A stretch of DNA of 24,151 nucleotides, taken from positions 3,705 to 27,855 of the forward strand of contig DAYH01000025.1 in NCBI GenBank assembly GCA_002506825.1. Reading direction: 5' to 3'. Position 1 is the stretch's first letter; the number at the start of each line of letters is the position of its first letter. A program made the translations under genes and the position numbers. Under the pieces are notes generated by a model that was not told where the DNA came from, did no database searches, and saw nothing but the letters and a program-made list of their open reading frames with translations. Positions 15,074 to 23,490 of the stretch are shown one piece after another. The DNA is from Euryarchaeota archaeon UBA103 (GTDB taxonomy: Archaea; Thermoplasmatota; Poseidoniia; Poseidoniales; Thalassarchaeaceae).

Positions 15074-18000
15074 CTGGTTCGCCTTCCTCCCACCACGTCT
15101 CGGGGGTTTCTCCTAAGTCCCCCCCATAATTCTCATCTTCATCATCACCTAGTCTTCCTTCCAAAACCCTATCGCATTCGTCTGGATCGATGAATACTAG
15201 GAAAATCACAGTCATTAGAGTGAGTGCCGCGCCAAGATATAATGCTGAAATGTAATCCATGATTTCAATTGCCTTACCAGTCAGGCTTAGCGCAATGACC
15301 CCTGATAGATTGAACATCGACATGTATGCTGTGAATTGGGTCCCTCCAGCTTTACTGTAGGTTAGTCGCATAGATACAGATATTATTGAAATCCATGCTA
15401 ATCCATTGATTATCGCCCTCGCACAGAGATATGCTGTCATGACTGTAGTATTGCCCCAATAATCCTGCATAAGTGCGAGGCCTGCGTTTGCTAGTGCTAG
15501 AAGTGTGAAGCCTATCATAGCTACCTCCCTAACGCCGAATCGATCTCCCAAGAATCCCCCTATCAGTTGACCTGCCATCAGGAAGGCTATCACAAATCCA
15601 CCCATCACGGCGCTATATTTCGACATAGACCAGCCAGCTTCATTGATGAAGATATCCAGTACTATGGGATCTACAAACAAGTATAATTCCGAAAGTAGAC
15701 ATAGGAAAATAAGTAGGAATGAAGATCTGAGGGAGAATCCCTTCACAATATTGTATGATGTAATAGCTGGTCCCCTCATTACATTGGCCAATGGATTTGG
15801 CACTGTCGGTAAACTAAAACCTAGTTTCTGGGACAATTGCATGAATAAAACCAGAGAGATTGCAACTACACTAAAGTCGACTATGTCCATAAACAAAATA
15901 GGACGATTTCGCCAGTCTGCTTCTATTAATACGCCTCCGATATAGACCACCATTCCTAGGAGTATGAGAGTTAAGGAAATCCAGAGAGTAGCTGCGGACA
16001 ATGTGATGCGTTGGGATATCAAATTCTTGGCTGTCCAATGGGCGGCCCGGTATTGATCATCCTCTTCGTTCTCTGGCCATGGTAATTCTAATTCGGATGA
16101 CTCGTCATCTTCTGCTTCATCGGAATCATGTTCATTGGCACTCCAAAGACTGGATCTCCTAGAATTGCTCCAAGGGAAGAGTTTGTCACCCGGTCTTTCT
16201 CTAAGGAACAAAGGAAGTGCCATGATTAATATCAATAGTGGCAATTGAATTATCACAGCTGATTTGATTCCGAACTTAGTTGCCATTATTCCAAGAATTG
16301 CTCCACCCAGAATATATCCTGCTCTCTTCGCGGCGAACATGAATCCGTTCGCTTTTGCAACTTCGTCTGGCTGAAGGACATCTACAGCTAATGCGTCAAC
16401 ACCGACATCTTGGAGAGAAGAGAAGAGATTGTGCACGAATAGTAATAGTGTTACTAGTTGTATCGATTCAGCCAGGTTGGAGACGAAGAGTAGGGCCCCT
16501 AGTGTGACTACCATACCTGTTTGTGCGAATAGAATCCAAGGCCTCCTTCTGCCGTATGAGGGAGCCTGTATGCCGTCAACCATAGGCCCCCATACGAATT
16601 TGAATGTCCAAGGAAGGGCTATCGCCGCCCAAAGTGCCGCTATGTCAACAGGACTTACATCGTTAACGGCCAAAAAAGCAGGGAATGCGACATATGTGAA
16701 TCCTTGTGGAAGACCCTGGGCAGTGTATAGAATAGAGAGCGATACGTACCTTCTGAACTGGTTCTCGGACAATGACTCTCCATCTTTCCAAGCTCCGATA
16801 GCCGACTTTGCGTACTCGGGATATAGCATCGGATTGGCAATCCTTAGACCATCAATTATTCCGGACGTAGATGGCTTGTATTCTGAGAAATTGATTTTCC
16901 TATCCCATCTTTCTCTCAGCGCAATGAATGAGATTAGCGCCACGGCACACAAAAACGGGAATAAGAACACGGAGAGGCCGAATTGCATCATATCTCCAGA
17001 CATTGCATCGGAAGCTTCGCCATCAACCAGAATGACCCTCCTTGCGTCTACTGGAGAAATACTGTCTTCACTAACTACCAGTCTAGCATATATCGTGGAA
17101 TTTCCAGATTCTGCATGGGAGTCAAGCTTTACTCTCCACTGACTCCAATCTCCCTTGAGATCAGCCGCACCTTGCCATTCTCCGCCCCCCACTCTGACTT
17201 CTACAATCCCCATTCCAGGAGCGACTCCAGAAGCTGTTCCTGAGACGTATGACTGGTTCCCAATTTCTTGCAGTGTCTCGAGATTCATACTGACATTAAG
17301 CGACCTATCAATACTCCCAGCGGCCTCTACGAAGGCTAGTGGATCTGCCTGCCCATAACCAAACTCGTTGTCTGGACGCGTCTCTAAGATACTACAGTCA
17401 TTGAATCCAGGGTCGTCGAGAAGTTGCAAATCTCTCTCAATAGAATGAGCTGAAATGATATCTTTGAATTCAGCGGGAGTGATATCCGGATTTGCCTCCA
17501 CCATCAATGCCGCGATTCCCGCCATTAGTGGCGTAGCCATACTCGTTCCCGACTTACTGGTATAACCGTCACTTGACGCCGCATCGGGTGCCATGATATT
17601 CGACCCTATAGTTGCAACATCTGGCTTCACTCTCCCATCAGAGGTATAGCCTCGACTACTGTAAATGGCCAGTCCTAGATCCTTATCGAGGCTTGCAACG
17701 GTTACTGGAAGTTGAGCATCTCCGGGACTGTCTATGGTATTACAACCAGCAAAGGTGGCTCCTCCAAACTCATTGCCAGCAGACAGAGTGGTAATTATTC
17801 CAGCTTCTACGACAGCGTCCATCTGCCTACTCCAAGCCGAGTCTCCGTTGTTATCGAAGTGGACCTCTAACTGTTGCTCACCGAGAGATGAGGTGACGAT
17901 ATCGATTCCGTATTTGTCCTTATTTTCAATAGCCCACTGAGCTCCTTGGATAACGTCCTCGATATCTCCATCACAGCATGCGAGGATGTTTATCAGAAAC

Positions 18001-18866
18001 GCTCCGGGCGCGGCTCCAACATACTTCTGGCCCGTGGTTGGATCGGATTGGCCGCCTCCTGTTCCTACTGCAATACCAGCAACATGGCTACCGTGAGTTC
18101 CTGAATCATAAGATGTTGAAGGGTCTTGTTCGGCATCCATCAAGACTGCATCATAGAATGCTATTATCTTCGGGTCGCAATCAACAAAGATTGGGTTCGG
18201 ATTGAGGGGATCTGGGTCGGGTTGCTCGCATCCGGTTGTAAAAGGTTCATCATCCATGTCATTTAGGCCCTCGTGGTCACCTCTAACACCAGTATCCAAA
18301 ACAGCTACTACTGACCCTGTGCCGTCAAACCCGAAGTCGTTCCAAACCTGATCGACTCCCATATTAGGAACTGCTTCGTTCATGTGAGGCTCTGCCAAAC
18401 CAAGATCTTCCACCATAACTACTCCGGGGAGAGAACGAATTCCATCTGGGGAAAGTATGGTTTCGAAGGGAGCGGTTGCCGAAACGGTATCGAGATACTT
18501 GGGACGGAATGTAACTTCGACTCCTAATCTTTCCAGTTCCTCGACGTCAGCATCGGAAGGATGGTGGTCATAATCGACAAAAATCCTGGCACTTCCCAAT
18601 TCGGCTCTCTTCCACCAATCTTGTTGAGTTTGCTGAGGTTGCTCGAGTAGCCATTCAAGCCTATCATCCAGAGAATTATCATTCTTGTCTCTGCTCCAGT
18701 GGGACCACCAGTTTGCATGTAGTTCAGATTCAACACTTTCTACCCAAACTCCATCAGCATCTAAGCCTCCCTTTCCACCTTGGATGGGTTGAAGATTGGA
18801 AGATGCCAATGGCAACAACATTAGCAAGATGATGAATGATGCGGTGGCTGCGCTACGTCCCGCCAT
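15057..18866 (-). CDS. Fusion: subtilisin-like serine protease + AmpG-like MFS transporter
   Basis: One uninterrupted 1269-codon frame. Residues 8-23 are a signal sequence. A propeptide-like region runs to about 165. The S8 peptidase domain is about 165-520, with Asp191 (AVLDTGV), His258 (GTHGSHVAG), oxyanion Asn365 (SAGNEFGG) and Ser442 (SGTSMATP). A beta-sandwich covers about 525-615. A transmembrane helix at about 629-650 enters the cytoplasm. Residues about 705-1240 form a 12-helix MFS transporter resembling the AmpG family (TAQGLPQGF, KFVWGPMVDG, GRRRPWILF). It has an acidic central cytoplasmic loop (911-938) and an acidic C-terminal tail. The extra helix places the protease outside and the MFS N-terminus inside, the normal MFS topology. 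It probably degrades extracellular protein and imports a product; the substrate is unknown. The start ATG 18866 has no Shine-Dalgarno sequence and may be leaderless. Confidence 0.88.
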   Translation of the reverse strand: MAGRSAATASFIILLMLLPLASSNLQPIQGGKGGLDADGVWVESVESELHANWWSHWSRDKNDNSLDDRLEWLLEQPQQTQQDWWKRAELGSARIFVDYDHHPSDADVEELERLGVEVTFRPKYLDTVSATAPFETILSPDGIRSLPGVVMVEDLGLAEPHMNEAVPNMGVDQVWNDFGFDGTGSVVAVLDTGVRGDHEGLNDMDDEPFTTGCEQPDPDPLNPNPIFVDCDPKIIAFYDAVLMDAEQDPSTSYDSGTHGSHVAGIAVGTGGGQSDPTTGQKYVGAAPGAFLINILACCDGDIEDVIQGAQWAIENKDKYGIDIVTSSLGEQQLEVHFDNNGDSAWSRQMDAVVEAGIITTLSAGNEFGGATFAGCNTIDSPGDAQLPVTVASLDKDLGLAIYSSRGYTSDGRVKPDVATIGSNIMAPDAASSDGYTSKSGTSMATPLMAGIAALMVEANPDITPAEFKDIISAHSIERDLQLLDDPGFNDCSILETRPDNEFGYGQADPLAFVEAAGSIDRSLNVSMNLETLQEIGNQSYVSGTASGVAPGMGIVEVRVGGGEWQGAADLKGDWSQWRVKLDSHAESGNSTIYARLVVSEDSISPVDARRVILVDGEASDAMSGDMMQFGLSVFLFPFLCAVALISFIALRERWDRKINFSEYKPSTSGIIDGLRIANPMLYPEYAKSAIGAWKDGESLSENQFRRYVSLSILYTAQGLPQGFTYVAFPAFLAVNDVSPVDIAALWAAIALPWTFKFVWGPMVDGIQAPSYGRRRPWILFAQTGMVVTLGALLFVSNLAESIQLVTLLLFVHNLFSSLQDVGVDALAVDVLQPDEVAKANGFMFAAKRAGYILGGAILGIMATKFGIKSAVIIQLPLLILIMALPLFLRERPGDKLFPWSNSRRSSLWSANEHDSDEAEDDESSELELPWPENEEDDQYRAAHWTAKNLISQRITLSAATLWISLTLILLGMVVYIGGVLIEADWRNRPILFMDIVDFSVVAISLVLFMQLSQKLGFSLPTVPNPLANVMRGPAITSYNIVKGFSLRSSFLLIFLCLLSELYLFVDPIVLDIFINEAGWSMSKYSAVMGGFVIAFLMAGQLIGGFLGDRFGVREVAMIGFTLLALANAGLALMQDYWGNTTVMTAYLCARAIINGLAWISIISVSMRLTYSKAGGTQFTAYMSMFNLSGVIALSLTGKAIEIMDYISALYLGAALTLMTVIFLVFIDPDECDRVLEGRLGDDEDENYGGDLGETPETWWEEGEPDVVSA

Positions 18867-19024
18867 GGAGTTGGCCCGTACTGGTTACGTTTAGGGGTTC
18901 GGACTAGAATATTACAACTAAACTTTAGATTATACGCTCTGGAGATTAGGAATTTTTAACCGATACATGCTGAAGGAGATGGTTCGACCGAAAATAAGTG
19001 GTATGTGTGGCCCCTCCGATAGTC
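18867..19024. other. Divergent intergenic region between subtilase-MFS and ribB
   Basis: A 158-bp AT-rich spacer that must hold promoters for both directions. TATA-like candidates toward ribB are TTAGATTATA (18925-18934) and AATTTTTAA (18951-18959). Toward the protease gene a weak TAAACGTA lies about 22 bases before its ATG. No known riboflavin-regulator operator could be recognised by eye. Confidence 0.4.
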
Positions 19025-19729
19025 ATGGGCAAGGGCATAGCTGAGGCGATTAAAGCATTCTCTCTGGGGGAACCTGTGATGATTTTTGACTCGGATTTTA
19101 GAGAACGGGAAACTGATCTTCTTTGGCCCGCGGCCAAGGCAACTCCAGAGATTATGAGGAGACTGCGGAAAGATTGTGGGGGTTTACTGTTCTTGGCTAT
19201 TGGTGATGAAGTGGGCGAGAAGTTTGGTCTTCCTTGGCTCCAGGACCTCCATTCCACTCCTTCTATAGTCTCAGAAAATCCAGTTCTCGGACAACTGATT
19301 ACTAACGATCTCCAATATGACAGCAGATCGGCATTTACTCTATCCCTGAATCATAGGAAAACATATACTGGAATTACTGATAGGGACAGGGCCTTAACGA
19401 CAAGGAGATTTGGGGAGCTGGCTGGGGAAATGCATAATCGCTCAAACTCCGAGGCCATGGAGGCTTTGGGCGAGGAATTCAGAACACCGGGGCATATTCC
19501 ACTTTGTAGAGAGTCTCCTGGTGGGCTTTCGAAGAGACAGGGACATACCGAATTAGCAGTAGCCATAGCCAGACTGTCGGGAAATATTCCGTGTACGATA
19601 GGTGCGGAGATGCTTGATCCGGAAGGAGATGGGGCGTTATCCTTGCAAGATGCAAGAAAATATGCAGAAGAGCATGGAATTCCTATGATTACTGGGAAGG
19701 ATATCTTAGAATCTATGGATATGGCATGA
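19025..19729 (+). CDS. ribB: 3,4-dihydroxy-2-butanone 4-phosphate synthase
   Basis: It converts ribulose 5-phosphate to the four-carbon unit used by lumazine synthase. Acidic metal-site motif DSDFRERETD lies near residue 22. YTGITDRDRALTTRRF matches the family's TGIS-DRA-T block, and RQGHTELAVAIARL with the later IGAEML the conserved His/Glu region. The ATG at 19025 gives MGKGIAEAIKAFSLGEPVMI, which fits the family N-terminus. A GTG at 18998 would add nine atypical residues. No clear ribosome site precedes either. It is the first gene of a four-gene flavin cluster; the next gene starts 37 bases after its stop. Confidence 0.9.
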   Translation: MGKGIAEAIKAFSLGEPVMIFDSDFRERETDLLWPAAKATPEIMRRLRKDCGGLLFLAIGDEVGEKFGLPWLQDLHSTPSIVSENPVLGQLITNDLQYDSRSAFTLSLNHRKTYTGITDRDRALTTRRFGELAGEMHNRSNSEAMEALGEEFRTPGHIPLCRESPGGLSKRQGHTELAVAIARLSGNIPCTIGAEMLDPEGDGALSLQDARKYAEEHGIPMITGKDILESMDMA

Positions 19730-19766
19730 AGCAAAGACTTGAGTTTGGATAGTGAGGGCGGGAGAT

Positions 19767-20225
19767 ATGGTCAGGGTCATGGCAGTCGGTGTTTTCGATC
19801 TCCTTCACGCTGGACATCTGCACTACCTAGAACAGGCCAAGTCCCTTGGAAACGAGCTAGTAGTTGTGGTCGCCCATGATGATACTGTGAGATCGCAGAA
19901 GCATGAGCCGGTGACCAGCCAAGAACTCCGATGTAGAATGGTTGAAGGACTGAAGCCAGTAGATGAGGCAATAGTTGGGAACTCTCCCGGGACTCCTATT
20001 TTTGATATTCTAAATGTTGTAAAGCCTGATGTAATCGCTCTGGGCTATGATCAGAAGCATTCGATAGACTCAATCAGATCTGGTCTCGATGAACACGGAT
20101 TTTCCGATGTAAAATTGACAAGGGTCGAGGGATTATCTGATGATCTCGACGGAACTCGTAAGATTATTGCAAGAATTCTTGATCTCTGGCCTAATTCAGA
20201 AGGTGGCCCTTACGAGGAAGATTAG
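19767..20225 (+). CDS. ribL: FAD synthetase, archaeal RibL type (nucleotidyltransferase)
   Basis: It adenylates FMN to FAD. The cytidylyltransferase fold motif GVFDLLHAGH has the HxGH nucleotide site (H14, H17). The segment following it (YLEQAKSLGNELVVVVA), LKPVDEAIVG and VVKPDVIALGYDQ match archaeal RibL closely. About 152 residues is the normal length. The ATG at 19767, after GGGAG, is preferred because it places HxGH at the family distance. A GTG at 19752 would add five residues. It lies between ribB and riboflavin synthase, with one base to the next gene. Without that context it could be mistaken for a glycerol-3-phosphate cytidylyltransferase. Confidence 0.87.
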   Translation: MVRVMAVGVFDLLHAGHLHYLEQAKSLGNELVVVVAHDDTVRSQKHEPVTSQELRCRMVEGLKPVDEAIVGNSPGTPIFDILNVVKPDVIALGYDQKHSIDSIRSGLDEHGFSDVKLTRVEGLSDDLDGTRKIIARILDLWPNSEGGPYEED

Positions 20226-20226
20226 G

Positions 20227-20829
20227 ATGTTCACCGGTATAGTATCAGGCTTCACTTCCGTCAAGGGCGTAGAGGATAGAGGAAGTTTTTGTTCTATGAG
20301 CGTGGATCTTGGAAGGTTCAAAGAAGACCTGGAAATAGGTGCAAGCGTATCGATCGATGGAGTTTGTCTTACTGTAGTGTCGATTGATTCTGATGATGTT
20401 TATTTTGATATAATCGAAGAGACCCTCAATCGGACTACCCTGGGAAATGTCGGAGTTGGCGATTACGTAAATGTAGAGAGGTCTTTGAGAGTTGGGGATG
20501 AGCTAGGCGGACATATCCTATCTGGCCATGTAATGACTACTGCTAAGATAATAGAAAAGGTTGAGAATGAAGGATCTATTGATTTACTGATTGAGAATAA
20601 GGAAGAGTTCTCAGACTATATCCTAGAGAAAGGATATGTTGCAATTGATGGAATGTCACTAACAATAGGGGAAGTATCAGAGGAGTGTTTTTCTCTGCAT
20701 ATAATTCCTGAAACACTACGTGTAACTACCATTGAATCAAAATCAGAGGGAGACAGGGTGAATATCGAGATAGATTCTAGAACACAGGCAATTGTTGACA
20801 CAATCAGGAAGATGGGGGTTTCATCATGA
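20227..20829 (+). CDS. ribE: Riboflavin synthase, bacterial trimeric (lumazine-binding) type
   Basis: It dismutates two 6,7-dimethyl-8-ribityllumazine molecules to riboflavin. 200 residues form two lumazine-binding repeats. Repeat 1 starts MFTGIVSG and contains SIDGVCLTV; repeat 2 contains GGHILSGHV and AIDGMSLTI. This is the bacterial/eukaryotic alpha-chain fold, not the RibH-like archaeal RibC. The frame is open further upstream inside ribL, but the ATG at 20227 gives the canonical start, one base after the ribL stop, with GAGGAAG as ribosome site. The stop overlaps the ribH start (ATGA). Confidence 0.93.
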   Translation: MFTGIVSGFTSVKGVEDRGSFCSMSVDLGRFKEDLEIGASVSIDGVCLTVVSIDSDDVYFDIIEETLNRTTLGNVGVGDYVNVERSLRVGDELGGHILSGHVMTTAKIIEKVENEGSIDLLIENKEEFSDYILEKGYVAIDGMSLTIGEVSEECFSLHIIPETLRVTTIESKSEGDRVNIEIDSRTQAIVDTIRKMGVSS

Positions 20830-21227
20830 GCGGGAAGATTGCAATTGTATGTGGGTCGTTCCATCAATCAGAAGTTCAGAGGATGCTAGAATGGGCATCC
20901 AATGAAGCAAGTAAGAATGGGCTTACAGTTGAGGAGGTTGTGTGGGTACCGGGAGCTATGGAAGTACCGCTAGCGCTCGATCGATTGTTGTCTAGAGATG
21001 ACATCGAGGCGGCGGCCTGTCTTGGAATCATCGAGAAGGGTCAAACTCAACATGGACTAGCTATGGGTCAGGCCGTGATCAAATCAATTGTTGAGCTTCA
21101 GATTATTCATGAGAAGCCCGTAGGACTAGGTATAATCGGCCCTGGGGCAGAGCCGGAGCACATTGAACCAAGACTAGAGCCTCATGCTAGGGCCGCCATA
21201 AGTGCAGTTTGTGCCATGATTGAGTGA
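20826..21227 (+). CDS. ribH: 6,7-dimethyl-8-ribityllumazine synthase
   Basis: It condenses the RibB product with the ribitylaminopyrimidine to make the riboflavin precursor. 133 residues is a compact archaeal length. Conserved segments are IAIVCGSFHQSEVQ, the substrate loop VPGAMEVPLAL and GIIEKGQTQHGLAMGQA, with the catalytic-type histidine in QTQHG. The last is an archaeal-style variant of the bacterial GxTxH motif. ATG 20826 overlaps the riboflavin synthase stop by four bases, so the enzymes acting in sequence are translationally coupled. The earlier pathway steps (GTP cyclohydrolase, deaminase/reductase) and a CTP-type riboflavin kinase are not in the window. Confidence 0.92.
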   Translation: MSGKIAIVCGSFHQSEVQRMLEWASNEASKNGLTVEEVVWVPGAMEVPLALDRLLSRDDIEAAACLGIIEKGQTQHGLAMGQAVIKSIVELQIIHEKPVGLGIIGPGAEPEHIEPRLEPHARAAISAVCAMIE

Positions 21228-21256
21228 TTATTAGAGAGGCATAGTTGAAGGACGTC

Positions 21257-21268
21257 CCCCCATTGGGG
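21257..21268 (+). promoter_or_regulatory. GC stem with loop CATT before thioredoxin reductase start
   Basis: CCCC (21257-21260), loop CATT and GGGG (21265-21268) form a 4-bp G/C stem. GGGG is the only ribosome-site-like string, five bases before GTG 21274. Confidence 0.3.
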
Positions 21269-21273
21269 TATTC

Positions 21274-22203
21274 GTGACAGGTGTAGTACGTAAGGTGATA
21301 ATAATTGGTTCGGGGCCTGCTGGATACACAGCAGGACTGTATTCCGCTAGGGCTCTATTGGAGCCACTAATGTTTGCAGGATACATGTCAGGGGGGCAAT
21401 TAATGCTGACCTCTGATATTGAAAATTTTCCAGGATACCCTCAGGGAATTGGGGGTCCTGAGATGATGATGGAATTACGCGAGCAGGCTGAGAGATTCGG
21501 CCTAGAGGTACAAGACAAGAATGTTGAGAGGGTTGACCTCAATAGCAGGCCTTATGGCGTCTGGGTTGAAGGAGAAGAGTACAGAGCTGAATCGATAATT
21601 ATCTGTACGGGGGCTGAATCAATATGGCTTGGGGTCGAGGGCGAAGAAGCTCAGAAGGGCAGAGGGATTTCCACTTGTGCAACATGCGATGGTGCGTTCT
21701 TCAAAGATGAAGAGGTAATCGTTGTTGGAGGAGGAGACTCTGCCATGGAAGAAGCCACTTTCCTCACTAGATTTGCTAAAAAGGTCACTATTGTCCACCG
21801 TAGAGATGTTTTTAGAGCTTCCAAAGTAATGTATGAAAGAGCTGTAAATCATGAGAAGATAGAGATAAAGACGTTCAAGAATGTGAGTTCTTGGCTTTCA
21901 GACGAGAATGGGCTTACTGGAGCTGTTTTAGAGGATTCCAGAGATGGCAGTAAAGAAAATATTGACTGTACGGGGGCTTTCATTGCCATTGGCCATAAGC
22001 CAATTACAAAATTCCTAGAAGGGCAACTAGAGACGGATTCTAGTGGCTATATTTTGCATAAGGAAAATACCATGACTAGTAAAGAGGGTGTCTTTGCAGC
22101 GGGAGATGTAGTTGATACCAGATATCGTCAGGCGATTACTGCTGCTGGAATGGGTTGTCAGGCGGCGATTGATGCGGAGAAGTGGCTGGAAAGCCAGCAT
22201 TGA
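21274..22203 (+). CDS. trxB: Thioredoxin reductase
   Basis: An FAD-dependent enzyme reducing thioredoxin. 309 residues show the FAD dinucleotide fold GSGPAG at 12-17, redox-active CATC (C135/C138) and a second Rossmann motif GGGDSAMEEATFLT. The C-terminal FAD motif GVFAAGDVVD is followed by the classic RQAITAAGMGCQAA. The start GTG 21274 is the only reasonable one for MTGVVRKVIIIGSGPAG. Standing directly behind the flavin genes, it is a natural FAD consumer and could serve the peroxiredoxin and glutaredoxin found elsewhere in the window. NADPH versus NADH or F420 preference cannot be decided by eye. Confidence 0.93.
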   Translation: MTGVVRKVIIIGSGPAGYTAGLYSARALLEPLMFAGYMSGGQLMLTSDIENFPGYPQGIGGPEMMMELREQAERFGLEVQDKNVERVDLNSRPYGVWVEGEEYRAESIIICTGAESIWLGVEGEEAQKGRGISTCATCDGAFFKDEEVIVVGGGDSAMEEATFLTRFAKKVTIVHRRDVFRASKVMYERAVNHEKIEIKTFKNVSSWLSDENGLTGAVLEDSRDGSKENIDCTGAFIAIGHKPITKFLEGQLETDSSGYILHKENTMTSKEGVFAAGDVVDTRYRQAITAAGMGCQAAIDAEKWLESQH

Positions 22204-22210
22204 TTTTTTT
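22204..22210 (+). terminator. T-tract after trxB
   Basis: A run of seven T directly follows the trxB TGA and precedes the GGAGG of the next gene. Archaeal RNA polymerase often terminates in such tracts. It may reduce read-through into the MoeZ-like gene. Confidence 0.35.
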
Positions 22211-22224
22211 GGAGGATAAGGAGA

Positions 22225-23352
22225 ATGTCCTTCTTGCCTTCGGGACATGATATGAAACATGGACTTTCGGAAGAGGATCGTCGAAGATATGCTAGACATT
22301 TGGCACTCCCGAATGTCGGTGAAGAAGGCCAGATTAGGCTACTCAATTCATCTGTTCTAGTAGTCGGGGCAGGTGGCCTGGGCTCTCCTGCAATGATGTA
22401 TCTGGCAGCCGCCGGGGTTGGTAGGATTGGGATAATGGACAATGATTACGTGGAAGAATCTAATCTCCAAAGGCAGATCATCCATTCCACCTCCTCAATT
22501 GGAGAAGCTAAAGCATATTCTGCGGCAGAGAGAATCGGTTCACTAAATCCGGGAATAGAGGTGACTCCCATAGTGGACAGATTGAATGAGAGTAATGCTA
22601 AGTCCGTAATTAAGGACTATGATATTGTCATAGATGGAACTGATAATTTTGCCTCTAGGTATCTTATTGGAGATGTATGTGAAATATTGGGTAAGACATG
22701 GGTATTCGGCAGTATTCATCGATTCGAAGGTCAGGTATCAACATTCAATTTTGAGAATGGACCCAACTACAGGGACCTTTTTCCTGAGTCCCCTCCTCCT
22801 GAATTAGCTCCAAATTGTTCTGAAGCAGGGGTTCTTGGAGTACTTCCAGGGATTGTTGGAACTATTCAGGCTACTGAAGCTATCAAAGTGATACTTGGGA
22901 TTGGGGACGTCCTGAGTGGCAAGCTTCTGACAATAGATTCTCTAACAATGATTACTAGGGTCCTGTCATTCGGTTCAGACTCGGGAAGGAGCCGTGGCTC
23001 TGGAATTGGAAAAGAGGGAAAGTCTGTGAAGTCTGTATCGCCAGTAGAATTTGTTAGGCTAAAAAATGAGGGGTGGAACCCATTCCTTCTCGATGTTAGA
23101 TCTGAATCCGAGGAGTCGATTACATCGATAGAGGGCACTGATCTAAGAATCACACATACATCAGTACCAGCGAGATATGAAGAAATTCCCGCAGACAGGG
23201 ATATCGTGGTATACTGCAGAACGGGCGGTAGATCGGGTGCAGTAGTAAGGTTTCTCAACCAATCAGGATACAATCCTGAACGGGTTTTGAATTTGGAAGG
23301 AGGAGTTCATCTCTGGTCTGATACTGTTGATTCTTCAATTGTTAAGTATTAA
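22225..23352 (+). CDS. MoeZ/MOCS3-like E1 adenylyltransferase fused to rhodanese
   Basis: It activates a ubiquitin-like sulfur carrier by adenylation and loads sulfur on it for molybdopterin, tRNA or other thiolation. The ThiF/MoeB domain (about 15-250) has the ATP site VVGAGGLGS, the adenylate region DNDYVEESNLQRQ, DGTDNF, and the conserved Cys198 in APNCSEAGVLGVLPG. The rhodanese domain (about 272-372) has the persulfide loop CRTGGRS (Cys331). The zinc cysteines of MoeB are missing: CYRC is replaced by NYRD (181-184), and no CxxC pair follows around residue 250. Actinobacterial MoeZ proteins share this NYRD variant and this domain order. ATG 22225 follows AAGGAG. The sulfur-carrier partner is not in the window. 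Confidence 0.9.
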   Translation: MSFLPSGHDMKHGLSEEDRRRYARHLALPNVGEEGQIRLLNSSVLVVGAGGLGSPAMMYLAAAGVGRIGIMDNDYVEESNLQRQIIHSTSSIGEAKAYSAAERIGSLNPGIEVTPIVDRLNESNAKSVIKDYDIVIDGTDNFASRYLIGDVCEILGKTWVFGSIHRFEGQVSTFNFENGPNYRDLFPESPPPELAPNCSEAGVLGVLPGIVGTIQATEAIKVILGIGDVLSGKLLTIDSLTMITRVLSFGSDSGRSRGSGIGKEGKSVKSVSPVEFVRLKNEGWNPFLLDVRSESEESITSIEGTDLRITHTSVPARYEEIPADRDIVVYCRTGGRSGAVVRFLNQSGYNPERVLNLEGGVHLWSDTVDSSIVKY

Positions 23353-23451
23353 ATATGGTTTTAATTATTTCAGTACAACGTTTTTTTGTGGTATTTTGAA
23401 TAAAATAGTATGATTTTTTTAAGGATATATTAAAAATATCATAAATTGTGG

Positions 23452-23461
23452 TAAAAATATA
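23452..23461 (+). promoter_or_regulatory. TATA-like box for the zinc-ribbon gene
   Basis: TAAAAATATA is centred about 51 bases before ATG 23508. Initiation about 25 bases downstream would give a leader of about 25 bases, just containing the hairpin at 23491-23506. Confidence 0.45.
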
Positions 23462-23490
23462 GTCAGTGAAACGAATAATTGTTGTACTAA

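Noticed and set aside
16429..17142. Long open frame on the plus strand (237 codons)
   Set aside because: It lies antisense to the MFS half of the protease-transporter fusion, has no ribosome site or family features, and reads as a codon-bias shadow.
19351..19734. Minus-strand open frame of 127 codons
   Set aside because: Antisense to ribB, whose family motifs are unambiguous.
20140..20226. Upstream extension of riboflavin synthase into ribL
   Set aside because: MFTGIVSG is the invariant family N-terminus, so the real start is 20227.
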